64,000 bases of DNA from Bactericera cockerelli. Its lineage: Eukaryota > Arthropoda > Insecta > Hemiptera > Triozidae. The first letter of the stretch is position 1. Each line of letters starts with the position of its first letter. Below, one piece after another: positions 46,413-56,732 of this stretch. Under the pieces are notes generated by a model. It saw only the letters and a list, made by a program, of their open reading frames with translations. It had not been told where the DNA came from and did not search any database. The stretch lies in NCBI GenBank assembly GCA_024516035.1, contig CM044963.1, positions 23,439,676 through 23,503,675 of the forward strand. Direction: 5' to 3'. The translations under genes were made by a program, and so were the position numbers.

Positions 46413-46591
46413 ACTATTGATGATGGAACCGACCTCAGTAGCTTGATCGATAAGGCAGCGGACTTGTAACCGTGGAGGTCGGTGGTTCAAGTCCCGGTTT
46501 CAGCGTAGATTCAGTAAAGCGAGTTTGAGTAGTTGTGATATCACGATAGTGATTAACACAAATATGATAACTTTTTACTATTGATGATGGA
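46413..46591 (+). mobile_element. SINE-A with perfect 15 bp target-site duplication
   Basis: actattgatgatgga occurs at 46413-46427 and again at 46577-46591, directly bounding the element. The SINE therefore starts at acc-gacctcagtagc and ends gataac plus five T. This defines its 3' end as a short T run, not poly(A). Confidence 0.95.
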
Positions 46592-46993
46592 TGAAAATTA
46601 AACCTAGAAGTTGGGAGAGCAAGCTATGCGATATTCCCGCACCAAAATCACCCGACCATCCTTAAATCTGGGGAGGAAGGCTTACAAAAACTTTGAGGAT
46701 AGGTGTTCTTCATGAATTTAAGGACCTAGAAACAACTTTATAGAATTTTAATCTTCCAAACTTTTTCTGACAGTCAAACACTCCAATCAGGACAGAAATT
46801 TACTGCACTCGTAAACACAAGAGATCGAAGAAACATAAAAATCAATTAGAAATTCAATGTTATTATGAACCGATAAAATACATCCTTAATCCTTTTTCCT
46901 GTTTGAATCAATTAAATTTGATTTGAGACTTTACAGGCCGGTTTTAGTACTCGAGAAATCTGTTATTTACCTATTATTATGTGTATAACTTGT
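46592..46993. other. no recognised feature
   Basis: Nothing recognised. Confidence 0.45.
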
Positions 46994-47078
46994 GTCACAC
47001 CCAGAAATGCGATCCTTGAACCACCGACCTCCAGGTTACAAGTCCGCCGCCTTATCGATCAAGCTACTGAGATCGTTG
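46994..47078 (-). mobile_element. SINE-A head fragment
   Basis: ccttgaaccaccgacctcca, agtccgccgccttatcgatc, aagctactgagatcg. Only the tRNA-like part is left. Confidence 0.75.
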
Positions 47079-47399
47079 ATAAATTGTAAATTATATTATA
47101 AAATGATTCGTTTATGTGTTTCTGAATGTTTACTATATATAATTATATTGTACATGAAATATAAACAATAATTTCGGGTAGGTAGGTCCTTTATATTGCC
47201 TCGGAAGATGTGTGGGCGGAATGAGTATTCTGAAAGTCCGTCAGTACAATGAGCCTACATCGTTCAACCCTGAAGCCTGAACCTATCTCTCAGTATCTGG
47301 CCAAGACAGGATGTGAAGCCGTGACCTCTGCTTCCCGGAGCACCCACACCTCCGATCCAAAAATAATCTTCGGTTGAACAAAATCGTGGACAAAAGATT
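47079..47399. other. no recognised gene
   Basis: GC-richer patch at 47200-47360 without an open frame or match. Confidence 0.45.
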
Positions 47400-47526
47400 G
47401 AATAAAATGGAAGAGAATGCCGAAGGCATTATCACCACCCTTGGTCAGGCACTATTTAACTTGTGATTTTAATTTATTTCTTGTATAGGTATATAATATG
47501 TTTGTATCTATATATAAAAAATGTAA
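47400..47526 (+). mobile_element. 5'-truncated LINE tail, family 2
   Basis: gaagagaatgccgaaggcat, caccacccttggtcaggcac, ending aaaaaatgtaaataa. Same family as 31163-31321. Confidence 0.65.
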
Positions 47527-47680
47527 ATAATCCCACTCAGTGCATGAATTTCTCTTCAATAATTTGAGTTTGTAACCACTTAATAATAAGACTCTGAGGC
47601 TGAGGTGGTAGAAAATGCTTTTAAGCATTAACCTCGCCTGATGGTTGGTGGTTACCTTCCCCTAAAGAGTATCATTATTA
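47527..47680 (+). mobile_element. SINE-E body
   Basis: cactcagtgcatgaatttct, aataataagactctgaggct, cattaacctcgcctgatggt, ttcccctaaagagtatc. Confidence 0.7.
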
Positions 47681-48235
47681 AGAAAAGGTCAACGAGAGAG
47701 AATCCGTTACCTCCCATGGAATTACCCAAAATTTTCGATAGTCAGTTTTCAGTGCCAAAATACGTTTTGTTTTAATGTAGTTGTGCCACGGATCCGCCTG
47801 ATAGTTACATTCCACTATAAGGAGGAGTGTTATTATTATTATTTGCTGTAGATCAGAAACGTCAACCTCGAATGGCATAGAACCCACGGACCACCGCTCA
47901 GAATGCCGCGGACATGTCTGGCGCCATCAGATACCCACACATCGTCTTTGTTCTCGAGATATACGAGTGCATTCGTCTCTCCATGCAAGCTCGGAGATCC
48001 TAGAAGATGCTGAAGATAAGGCGCTTTATAATGAACGCTGAGGAATGCGGCTATTACATGTAGTTGTAGGTGGTACATAGTGCTATTAGATGTTGTTATA
48101 GGTGGTACACTGGTACATAGTGCTGGGGAACAGGCGTGGACGGTGAGAAAATGATTTGGCGGTGCTGCCACATAAACCGGACTAAAAAGCGAGTATTTTT
48201 CTCACACAAAGATTATTATTATATTATTATTATAG
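47681..48235. other. no recognised gene
   Basis: 47790-47845 is a SINE-E tail scrap. A 110-codon minus frame at 47839-48171 has no motif I recognise, and the sequence contains a local duplication (ggtggtacatagtgct / ggtggtacactggtacatag). Confidence 0.4.
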
Positions 48236-48415
48236 TAAGCTAATATTAGGTAGAACAAAATATATATACAGTAAAATACAATGAAATTATAAAGAAAAAC
48301 AAAAAGATTAAGCAAAGATACAAGAACAAAAAAAAGAGAATGAGGTGAATGTCCTACCTAAAGGGCGGGGTTATTGCCTGTGGCGATCTCTTCCACCCAA
48401 CCCTTTTGAAAGCCT
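48236..48415 (-). mobile_element. 5'-truncated LINE tail, family 1
   Basis: Reverse copy with tgtcctacctaaagggcggg, gttattgcctgtggcgatct and cttccacccaaccctttt. Confidence 0.65.
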
Positions 48416-48671
48416 AACTAAAAATAATGTAAGATTGTCTCTAGTTACCCAGGGAGGTAATGCAGCAAGTGTTCTCTCTGGATTGCCAAAGTCAAAAACT
48501 TTGTGTGACATCACCTGGATAGAGTGTGAACAAAATAAAAATATAGCCTATCTTTATTCATATTTCAGTATCCAAATAGTTTGAGTTTGTTTACAATGCC
48601 AATCATAATAATTATGCATATAAATTAATCTAAAATGGTAGAAGAAATGTTTTATTTATTTTTATTAAATA
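48416..48671. other. no recognised feature
   Basis: Nothing recognised. Confidence 0.45.
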
Positions 48672-48757
48672 CTAGCGGGCTACGCCCGCTTCGCGTGGCC
48701 AAGGCATGGCCACATTTTAGTTAAGGCATGGCCACCGCCACTGCATAAGTTTTATGG

Positions 48758-48997
48758 TTATTGAAGCACTTCTTTATACACCAGGTTCTTTGTTATACCA
48801 TCTGGCTGTAACACAATGAGGGACTTGGCAGACTTGAAAAAGCTGACCGTGGGAGAAGCAATCGTTCTAAGGTCAATTCCAGCTAGCTCGAGAGTTTGCC
48901 CCTGTGCCTTATTTATCGTCACGGCAAAACACAGTTTTCTGGGGAATTGAACTCTTTTGAAATTAAAGTGGTAGTCGGAAATCACATTAGAACCCAA
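48758..48997 (-). pseudogene. Helitron helicase C-terminus
   Basis: The 79-codon frame contains RVQFPRKLCFAVTINKAQGQ followed by TL. This is the late SF1 helicase motif that directly follows the GETV..RI block in intact Helitrons. It is separated from that block by about 320 bp of inserted sequence (48998-49316). Confidence 0.82.
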
Positions 48998-49316
48998 GAG
49001 AGAGATGGGAGGGCACTACAACAAAATCAGTAGGTGCCCTACAGCGCCGCACTTGAAGTAATGATATTTTTCGGTTCCAAGTGTGGTTAGCTTTTAGAGA
49101 AGGTGGGTTTTTAGTGGGTGGAAATCCCACACCCCAGGCAGGATCTGGGTGTCTTTGAAAGATTTTTTCCTGCCTTCCATTAAAAAAAGGAACCCAAGTG
49201 CATAGTTGCTAATGAACAGATTAAATGAGCACACAAATAGCTCAGTGGTTAAGCACTCGCTTACGATGCGGAACGTCCCGGGTTCGAACCCCCGCGCCGA
49301 CAAAAAAATCCTGTGT
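48998..49316 (+). mobile_element. Insertion in the helicase, including a SINE-F-type head
   Basis: 49222-49299 has a tRNA-like head (aaatagctcagtggttaagc, cccgggttcgaacccccgcg, ccgac) followed by an A-rich end. 48998-49215 is extra sequence of unknown origin. gaacccaag occurs at both 48990 and 49191, suggesting a second insertion with its own target-site duplication. Confidence 0.6.
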
Positions 49317-49319
49317 ACA

Positions 49320-50855
49320 TATACCGTTTCACCTGCACCAGCCCCTGTGAATATAACTGTCTCGATGTTATTTTTTTTTTTTTTTTTTTTTTTTTTTAAG
49401 GATGTAATTTGAAGCTGCGTGCCGTTACACAATTTCGGGGGTCTCAGATTTCTTAGTAATATTATTGGTGCTCCAACCTTAAAGCATAGCCGATGGGGTG
49501 GCAAGCCAGGAGGATTTAGTGTATTAAGAAATTCGGTTGGGTAATGGATGGCTTCTTCCTCTTCCACAATAGTGTCTACGGATTCGTAAGTTGATAGTTC
49601 AGAAGGCATTCTTTTTAATAAGTCATTATTAATTTCCAGAGCATTATCATTCTTTGGTGTTAGTATGACCCTTATCTTTAGCCAAACGGGGACAACAACA
49701 CTTGGGTCATCTAGATTGGGGTAGATAGTGTCTAGGAAGGTGTTGTAATCGACTAATAACTGACAGTGTTCGGTAGGAATTACAATTTTTTCATTTTGTT
49801 CAGGTAACTGTCCATCACCTATCCGAAGCAAAAGAGTCGAAAAAACTTCTGCATTTTGATCAGCGTGAAGGTGTACACGCATGTTCAACTTTAAAGAAAG
49901 AACAGTTATCTGTGGCCACAAAATGGAAGATTTTAAACATGCCTTCACTTCGTCAGCTCTTGTTCCACGTGGAACAACGGGTAAAGTTTGTCTAAAATCT
50001 CCAGACAGTAGCACAGTTTTACCACCCATAAGATTTTTAACACCACGAATGTCTTGTAAAGTACGGTCCAGTGTCTCTAAGCCAGTTTTATGAGTCATTG
50101 TACATTCATCATATACGATCAACTTGAAATCCCTGAGGACTTTGGCCATATCACTTTGCTTTCCAATAGTACAGCTTGGTGTATCTAAAGAATTTAAATT
50201 GAGCGGCAATTTCAAAGCAGTGCGGCCTCCTTCTATCAGTGTGGCGGCAATACCGGACGATGCAACAGCAATGGCAATATTTCCATCTTTGCGTATTGTA
50301 GCTAACAAAAGGTTTATTAAGAATGTTTTTCCAGTTCCACCTGGAGCATCTAGGAAGAACAAATTATTACCTACAGAATCAGGAGATGAAGTGACGCTCT
50401 GAAGTACAGTTTCATACACGTATCTCTGTTCACTATTGAGTAACGGCACTTTTTCAGAGAAATCAACGTGTTGTATGAAATTTCTGCCAAATAAGTTCTG
50501 TTGGTAATAATGTTCACATTGCTTGTGCATCATCAAGTAACAAACCCATGGCTAGGCATGCAGCATGGAACGTAGGGTATTCAATGCCGCCTACCATTTT
50601 GAGGCTTCTGAATGAAGTAGGTCCTCGCACTTTATGTAGAAGTAATCGTAGGTAGAAACATTCTGAGTCATTCGGATGTACGGTATAAATTTTACCAAGA
50701 ACCTGGTCTTTTTTTACACCCGGATGTCCTGGAACAATTGATCTTTTTTTCCTTCTTTGGAACATGTTGTTTTTCCACACATAAAATGCTGGTACTTCAT
50801 TATAAAAAAGAGTCTTTGCACATTCATCCTGGTTGCATAGTTGGAAAAACGCCAT
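49320..50855 (-). pseudogene. Helitron Pif1-type helicase, N-terminal and core part
   Basis: The first segment (50855-50514) carries the linker typical of Helitron RepHel proteins: GKIYTVHPNDSECFYLRLLL, then VRGPTSFRSLK. A frame break at about 50530 leads into the main frame from 50536. In that frame: Walker A APGGTGKT at residues 64-71, VASSGIAATL at 91-100, Walker B VYDECTM at 141-147, and GDFRQTLPV at 179-187, as in SF1B Pif1-family helicases. The frame runs into a long A run (Lys tract) and then FTGAGAGETV before SINE sequence. The Rep domain is absent. Confidence 0.88.
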
Positions 50856-50964
50856 TAATGTTGTTTTAGGAAGGTTGTCAATTCTCTATTGGACATTTTC
50901 GGTTGTAAAAACTACCCTTTGTCCATTTTCAAAGTGGACGGCCAAATGTATGACAGGAGAGTAT

Positions 50965-51690
50965 CAGACCATAAGTTGAGAACCCCTATTTTCTTTTAAA
51001 ATTTGTTTCTTATTATTCCCCTACATCACAAAAAAAGCTGTCTGCCAAATTTCAAGTCATTCGGCTCAACCGTTTTGAGAATCTTGCAAGACGCTGAAAT
51101 GTCTACTTTTGTCCATAAGTTGAGGACCCCTGTTATCTTTGAAAAATCCTTTCATAGTAAGCTTCTTCATCACTGAAAGAAGTTTTCTGCCTAATTTCAA
51201 GTCATTCAGCTCAACCCTTTTGAGAATCTGACAACACTCTAAAAATAACTAATTTTTACCATAAGTTGAGAACCCCTGTTTCCTTAAAAAAAATCCGTTT
51301 TAAGTACGCCTCTACATCATAAGGGAAAGCTTCCTGCAAAATTTCAAGTCAATCGGCCCAGCCGTTTAGGCTCTGCGTTGATTATCAATAAATGTTAATT
51401 TTTGGCCATAAGTTGAGAACCCCTGTTTCCTTTTAAAAAATCCGTTCTTAGTACGCCCCTACATCATAAGGGGAAGCTTCCTGCAAAATTTCAAGTCAAT
51501 CGGCCCAACCGTTTAGGCTCTGCGTTGATTATCAATAAATGTTAATTTTTGGCCATAAGTTGAGAACCCCTGTTTTCTTCAAAAAATCCGTTCTTAGTAC
51601 GCCCCTACATCATAAGGGGAAGCTTCCTGCAAAATTTCAAGTCAATCGGCCCAGCCGTTTAGGCTCTGCGTTGATTATGAATGAATGTAA
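50965..51690. repeat. ~147 bp tandem repeat in the Helitron 5' region
   Basis: ccataagttgagaacccctg occurs at 50969, 51113, 51259, 51406 and 51553 (spacing 144-147). Each unit also contains aaatttcaagtcaatcggcc and agccgtttaggctctgcg. Left-hand units are more diverged than right-hand ones, as if new units arise next to the 5' TC end. Confidence 0.9.
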
Positions 51691-51710
51691 ATGGATTTTA
51701 TATATATAGA

Positions 51711-52054
51711 TAAAAAAAAATTGTCCCAGGGACCGTACTTCCAGAAATGAACCGAGGATGCAAGAAGCATTTTCTCTTTGAATGGCTAGACCAATTTTTT
51801 GGTAAAGAAAATGATTGGAACGAGGAACACCCGAAATTCCAATCAATTTCTTTCCCAAATGGTCTATAACCTTTCAAAATAGTTTGATAGTTTTCATTAT
51901 GAACGAGCTAGGACTTGAGGAATTTGTCTCTTTTTCTTTTGTGTCTGGAAGTGTTGCAGTTCCACAGCTCCTTAGCACCGGCCATGCCTGCATGAGAACC
52001 CATTTCAGCAGCTGTAGCTAATCTAGCTGTGGTGTGTCTTGAAAGTTCTGGATA
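51711..52054. other. no recognised gene
   Basis: Nothing recognised; short frames on both strands without motifs. Confidence 0.45.
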
Positions 52055-52156
52055 GCCAGCGTCCAGCAAGGTTGAGACTAGAATGGGTCACTTGAATAGA
52101 ATTCAAATTCGATACCTCATGATGCTGGCTATTACCGGCTCAACCCAGGCTGGGTT
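52055..52156 (+). mobile_element. SINE-B fragment
   Basis: gccagcgtccagcaaggttg, attcaaattcgatacctcat, gatgctggctattaccggct, caacccaggctggg. Confidence 0.65.
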
Positions 52157-52316
52157 TGAGGAACGAATTATGAAACAGAATTAGATTTGTCTTAGCAGAC
52201 ACTATCAGCACTTTACTCACGCTTTTGTGGGCTGTGATTGGTTGCCCACTAAAGGGCGTGTTAAGGGATAGTGTCCTTTTAGGTTAATCTAATCCTGTTT
52301 CATAATTTGGCCCTTA
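52157..52316. mobile_element. MITE (family of 36919), short form
   Basis: Ends gaacgaattatgaaacagaa and taatcctgtttcataatttg plus gccc form terminal inverted repeats. About 160 bp, inserted at the end of the SINE-B fragment. Confidence 0.7.
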
Positions 52317-52858
52317 GCCTCATTGGTATGTACAATGAGACAATGTAGTTTATGTCTCTTAAACTTTGGCCATACTTTGTAATCGCCTTGTGCTTTTATG
52401 TATTCATACATACATTACAAAACAAGAAGTAACTACACTAACATACATAATGCTCGTATATCTTTTTATACAATCTATTTATTACACTCGTTCGTAATTA
52501 TATTTATGTACCTACATGTTTACAAAAAAGGTATACAGTTATATACCTATGTATGACGAATACCTTCACCCGCGAAGTTTAAACAAGATTCTCTAGGCGG
52601 GCATGATTGTCAAGCTAAGAGCTTTCAACAGGCTTAAGTCGAACTTTTCTCTCCTAATGGCCTACCGTGATCAAAAGTAATTCCATACATATCCTGTATC
52701 ATTAAAGATGAAATGAAAGAAACAGAAAAACCTCCAACATTGAGAGAGTTAATATCTTCTGGATTGATGTATTCTTGCTGTGTATTAGCAATCTACCAAA
52801 GGTAGACAGACACTAGGATTGGGAAAAGGCAAAGTGAAAGAAGAAGAAGATTGAATAA
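52317..52858. other. no recognised gene
   Basis: A GA-rich run is near 52835. Nothing recognised. Confidence 0.45.
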
Positions 52859-52999
52859 AAAAAGTTATCATAAATTGTGTTCTTTATAATCGTAATATCA
52901 GAATTACTCAAACTCACGTAATTAAATTTTTTGCCATACTTGAACCATTGACCTCCAGGTTACTACTCTAACGTCTTAGCGATCAAACTACTGAGGTCT
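52859..52999 (-). mobile_element. SINE-A, diverged
   Basis: aaaaagttatcataaattgt, cttgaaccattgacctccag, gatcaaactactgaggtc. Confidence 0.75.
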
Positions 53000-53854
53000 T
53001 CCTATTATGAAGAGTACTTATAATTTATTATTTATATCAGAAGACAAAAGAGGCATTATTGCTTAAAATATCAAAAATACCTACACCTAAAAGTGGTACC
53101 AAAATTTAGTAATCTGAAATTAAAAGCAAATAACGAATAATACCATTTTTTTAATTGATACATTTATAATCTACAAAATAAAAGTATAATAAAATACATT
53201 TGTATTAAGTAAATCTGATGAGAATATAAATGACATGAAAGAGAAGATGCGTCATCCAATGACAGCACTCCTATGTCTGACAGCACATCTATAATTTCTA
53301 TGTAATAGGAATTAAGAAAAAATTACAGATAAAAATCCTCTGACAGCGCCGTTATTCTGATTTTCGGTCAAAAAAATGAAGTAATTCGTAATTCCTCAAA
53401 GGCGCATACTCTCACGCCAGACAAGATTCTAGAAACCCGTAAGGTCCAGGCTCCACCGAGACTTTTCGGTCTCTCAAATTAAAGGTATTTGGGTTCGAGT
53501 TCCCAAGAAGTCTTTTCATTCGGGATGCTATAGGCTCGTCCAAAATACTCAGGTGTGTAACCTTGGAGTGCACCTGAAATACACCTGTGTAGATCCTCTC
53601 TATGAGTGTGTTTGGTAATAAATTGAATCCTAGAATCTTTGGGTGCATCGTTGTGATTTAATACCTGTTGGAATTTATGTGTCGGTGAGAGAGGGAGAGA
53701 GAGAAAAAAAGAGAGAGTAAGAGAGGAGGAGGTGAAGATGATTAAGGTATTTAGACCGGTCTGTAATTTGAAGCATCAGGGATGGACGCATTTTTTATCG
53801 TTTAGGTACATAGCATAATAATTAAAATAAGTCAAAATCGCGCCTTACTAAATA
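53000..53854. other. no recognised gene; GA-rich tract
   Basis: 53685-53730 is GA-rich. The 78-codon minus frame at 53412-53648 shows no motif. Confidence 0.45.
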
Positions 53855-53935
53855 TTTGAGATACAAGGGAATCGAACCAGCGAATTCCCGAGAATGAGCC
53901 CACTGCTTTATCGATGAAGCTACTGGGACGAAGTA
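53855..53935 (-). mobile_element. tRNA-like SINE head, unassigned family
   Basis: Minus strand: gtcccagtagcttcatcgat plus aaagc (A-box-like) and tggttcgattcccttgtatc (B-box-like). Related to the SINE-A head but distinct. No body visible. Confidence 0.5.
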
Positions 53936-54014
53936 TAAAGAGAAAAGTTAACTAAAAATTATTACCACACTGAAAATATTATAGTTCATACTATAAAACT
54001 GTGATAATAAAAAT

Positions 54015-54160
54015 GGCTGCACGCGAGTTACGGCCCGAGGCATGGCCCCATATTTATTTTTCCTAACCCTACTCTACACAATGAGGCATTACCGTACATC
54101 TATTTTCATAACCCTACTCTACACAACGAGGCATTGCCGTACATCGTTTCGGGCAGGAAA
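54015..54160 (-). repeat. Repeat X, with its core duplicated
   Basis: gcccgaggcatggccccata, then taaccctactctacacaatg and gaggcattaccgtacatc, and the latter segment again (taaccctactctacacaacg, gaggcattgccgtacatcg). A two-unit version that hints how the 45 bp satellite at 14497 arose. Confidence 0.65.
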
Positions 54161-54175
54161 TAGGCACCTCAGAAT

Positions 54176-54345
54176 AATAACACCTACTGTTTAGTGGAAG
54201 GTAACCACCAGGTGAGATTGATTCTCATAGCATTTTCTACCACCTTGCGAGTCTTATTATTAAGTGGTCACATGCTCAATTTTATGAAATGACGAAAAAT
54301 CCAAGCATTGACTTGGATCCGATCCACAGGCTACATAGTTAACAT
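54176..54345 (-). mobile_element. SINE-E
   Basis: tagtggaaggtaaccaccag, gtgagattgattctcatagc, ttctaccaccttgcgagtct, then a diverged head. Confidence 0.65.
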
Positions 54346-55228
54346 TACAAGTCTAGCTTTTACACCTTTTGTATGCTACAGTGAACTATTTGAATATTCT
54401 TTCCTAGCTGGCTGGCAGTTTGCCGAAAGTTTGAAGAGGCTCTTAACAAACAAATTTTGAAATAGGTGGGTTATGCCACTCTGTATAGTTGTCATTGAGT
54501 ACCTTTTTTAGAATAAAAAAAGGCAATCATCTCTACAGATCAGTTTAGATATATTTATGATTTATGATACCTCCATTGGTTGATGAAATTTCGTTGGTTT
54601 AGAAGTCCAACCCTGGAACGTAATTTGGGACCCCAAAATTCAGGGCTTGGTGATGTTTAGAGTGGTTATTGATTAATAATTTATTTACAGGGGTCTTTTC
54701 ATTTTTTACGATGGGAAAATGATCACTCAGTGGGGCCGTTAAACCGAATAAAATTAGGTACCCACCTAAATAGACTTCTAAATGGTTCAGATCTGATATG
54801 ATTTATGTTCATTTCAATATACTTCTCTTTTTTCAGATGGCTAGCCCCAAACACATAGAATTCGGCGTTTTTAAGTGATACTAAGAGACAGAGTAATTTA
54901 TTATTATAATAATTATGATTCAGTTTTCATAGAGTTTGAATAAAAAAGTATGTTACTCTGAAGAGTGTGATGTTTTTCAGTTATGAAAATAATATACTAA
55001 GGTACCAACATACACCCACCTAATAGTGTTCAATTTGCTAGACGTTTCTTAATTTCAGTGATATGGGAAGGATTTAACACCTTCATGTCGTTCATATCAA
55101 GCCCAAATTTCCTTAATTTTCTTCATGTTTCAGTCACTCTTTTTTAGGATGACACCGCAAATACCTCTATGTCATCCTAAGAAACATATGGAACACGGAA
55201 GAATCAGGCACTGTCACTCTTAAAACTT
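54346..55228. other. no recognised gene
   Basis: Unassigned AT-rich sequence with one short self-complementary segment near 55147-55185 (aggatgacaccg / gtcatcct). Confidence 0.5.
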
Positions 55229-55300
55229 ACTAGCTAAATCCCGGCACTTGTCGCCGTTGAGGTTACTGCCCGTGGCTGGCTTCCCATTTGAATCATTATT
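55229..55300 (-). mobile_element. Helitron-like 3' end (family 2), diverged
   Basis: ttactagctaaatcccggca plus cttgtcgccgttgaggtt matches the ends at 21453 and 43836 but without the adjacent SINE-E. Confidence 0.45.
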
Positions 55301-55506
55301 GGACCAGAAAATCCCGATATCTTGGAAATGATAATCGATATTTTAATTTTGACAATTTTCTAGGTATGTTTGACAGTAGTTTAGGGGGGGGGGGGGGGTC
55401 AACTTTAATGAAATTTTCAATATCTATTTGGGCTGTGGTATTGTAAACAGACAATCCATGAGGACATAGTCCGTCAGACAAGCACAGATTTGAGTTTTAT
55501 AATATA

Positions 55507-55740
55507 CTAGCAAGCTGTCGTCCGCTTTGCGGGCCGAGGCATGGCTGTGAAAGCAAAAAATCCTTTTTCGCCAAAGGCAGGTGTTGTAGTGGGAATTTCA
55601 AAAAATCCTGTCTTATTGCACATCTAGACTATAAGACAAAGCTACCTACCAAATTTCAGCTTCCTAGGACTTACGGTTTGGGCTGTAGAGCGATGATCAG
55701 TGAGTGGTCAGTCAGTGACTTTGACATTTATATATTAAGA
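55507..55740 (-). mobile_element. Small non-autonomous Helitron, complete (234 bp)
   Basis: Minus strand: starts A/TCTTAATATATAAATGTC and ends with hairpin gcccgcaaagcgg then acgacagcttgCTAG/T. Sequence is close to the plus-strand element at 32437 along its whole length. Confidence 0.88.
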
Positions 55741-56599
55741 TAGACGAGGGTGACACGGCGACGTGGATACGAACGTATTAATCAATGTGCCATGAACTTG
55801 GAATTAATTTAAACTGTATAATATTATTTATTTAAAAGTACATGAAACAAATTATAGACTTCTACAAACTCAGCTGAGGGAAGACCCAAAAGCATAATGG
55901 CTTTGCCGAAAGCATGACTAATTAATTATAGTTTACATTTGGGATATCATGCCAGTTCGCCCTCTATTGATACACCTGTATAGTGTTTACCGCTAAATGA
56001 ACTGAAACAACGGGTGCGGTGGACAGATATAAGTACCTATTATGGGATCTCCCAACTCCTTTTTTAATCCTTGAAACAATTTTTTCACGACCGTCGCGTC
56101 GCGTCAAACACTGTGGTCATTATGGCTTGTACAATTTTAGCTATTTACATCAACCTCACCCAGCCTCATACTAACTTATCTCCAGGCTCCGGGCTTCAAA
56201 CGAAAACATTTTTGAAAGCGAATGGATTTGAACTGAATTTAAAATATGTAATATTGAAAGAAGTGAATTTGGAATGTTCAACGCGATCTATGAGATAACG
56301 TTAGAATTAATTTTTGAATTCGCGCTTCTGCGAGCATTCATTTTGAGCCAGCTCTCGAAAGAGTCGACCTACCAGTAGTACCAATCTATTTTTCACAAAT
56401 TTAAATAACTACCAATTTTTAATTACTTTATGTAATCCATAAATAATATACAATATTATTAAATCCATTAAGATTTTTTGAGTACGCTACTATATTAAGA
56501 TACAATGCTTTTTCTTTACCAAAGCAAACAGTAATGTGTAAATATCAGACTATGATAAAAATATTCTACAATTGGCAACTCTGACTCAAAGAAAAGTAC
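55741..56599. other. upstream region of RpL13A; no gene seen
   Basis: AT-rich with a minus-strand SINE-B body scrap at about 56085-56200 (caacctcacccagcctcata). The 75-codon frame at 56071-56298 overlaps that scrap and is not credible. Confidence 0.5.
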
Positions 56600-56711
56600 A
56601 ACGCGCTCAAAGATTTATGAGTCGACTCGGCCATTTTGACAACAGACGTAAACAAGAGGCACGAGTCTAGAATCCGTGCCGTGGAAAAATCGGAATCATT
56701 TTCCTTTGAAA
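56600..56711 (+). promoter_or_regulatory. RpL13A promoter and 5' UTR region
   Basis: Just upstream of the ATG: a perfect 10 bp palindrome gagtcgactc (56619-56628), then ggccattttgac, whose CCAT core resembles YY1-type sites known near many ribosomal-protein promoters. The pyrimidine run attttcctttg follows, a possible TCT/TOP-type start as expected for ribosomal-protein mRNAs. No TATA box at the usual distance. The exact start site cannot be read from sequence alone. Confidence 0.4.
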
Positions 56712-56732
56712 ATGCCTGGAATCAACCGTAAA
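56712..56732 (+). CDS. RpL13A: RpL13A exon 1 coding part (7 codons)
   Basis: ATG CCT GGA ATC AAC CGT AAA encodes MPGINRK, followed directly by GTAAGT. Fusing it to exon 2 (PILIDGRGH) gives an N-terminus of the length usual for animal uL13, in phase 0. Start chosen because it is the only ATG upstream of exon 2 with a correctly phased consensus donor. Confidence 0.8.

Larger units (their letters stand above)
48672..51710 (-). mobile_element. Decayed autonomous-type Helitron (~3.0 kb)
   Basis: On the minus strand it begins A/TCTATATATATAAAATCC at 51710 and ends gaagcgggcgtagcccgCTAG/T at 48672, with the terminal hairpin agcgggcgtagcccgct. Order from the 5' end: a ~147 bp tandem array, a Pif1-type helicase ORF in pieces, a SINE insertion, the helicase C-terminus, then the 3' hairpin. 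The N-terminal HUH/Rep replication-initiator domain of a complete RepHel protein is missing, so this copy is internally deleted and inactive. The 3' hairpin is shared with the short Helitron at 27979. Confidence 0.9.

Noticed and set aside
47839..48171. 110-codon minus-strand frame as a gene
   Set aside because: No motif, no splice context, an internal duplication and a SINE-derived end. Coding cannot be supported.
49206..49412. Small plus-strand gene with a Phe-rich end
   Set aside because: It spans a SINE head and a T run inside the broken helicase.
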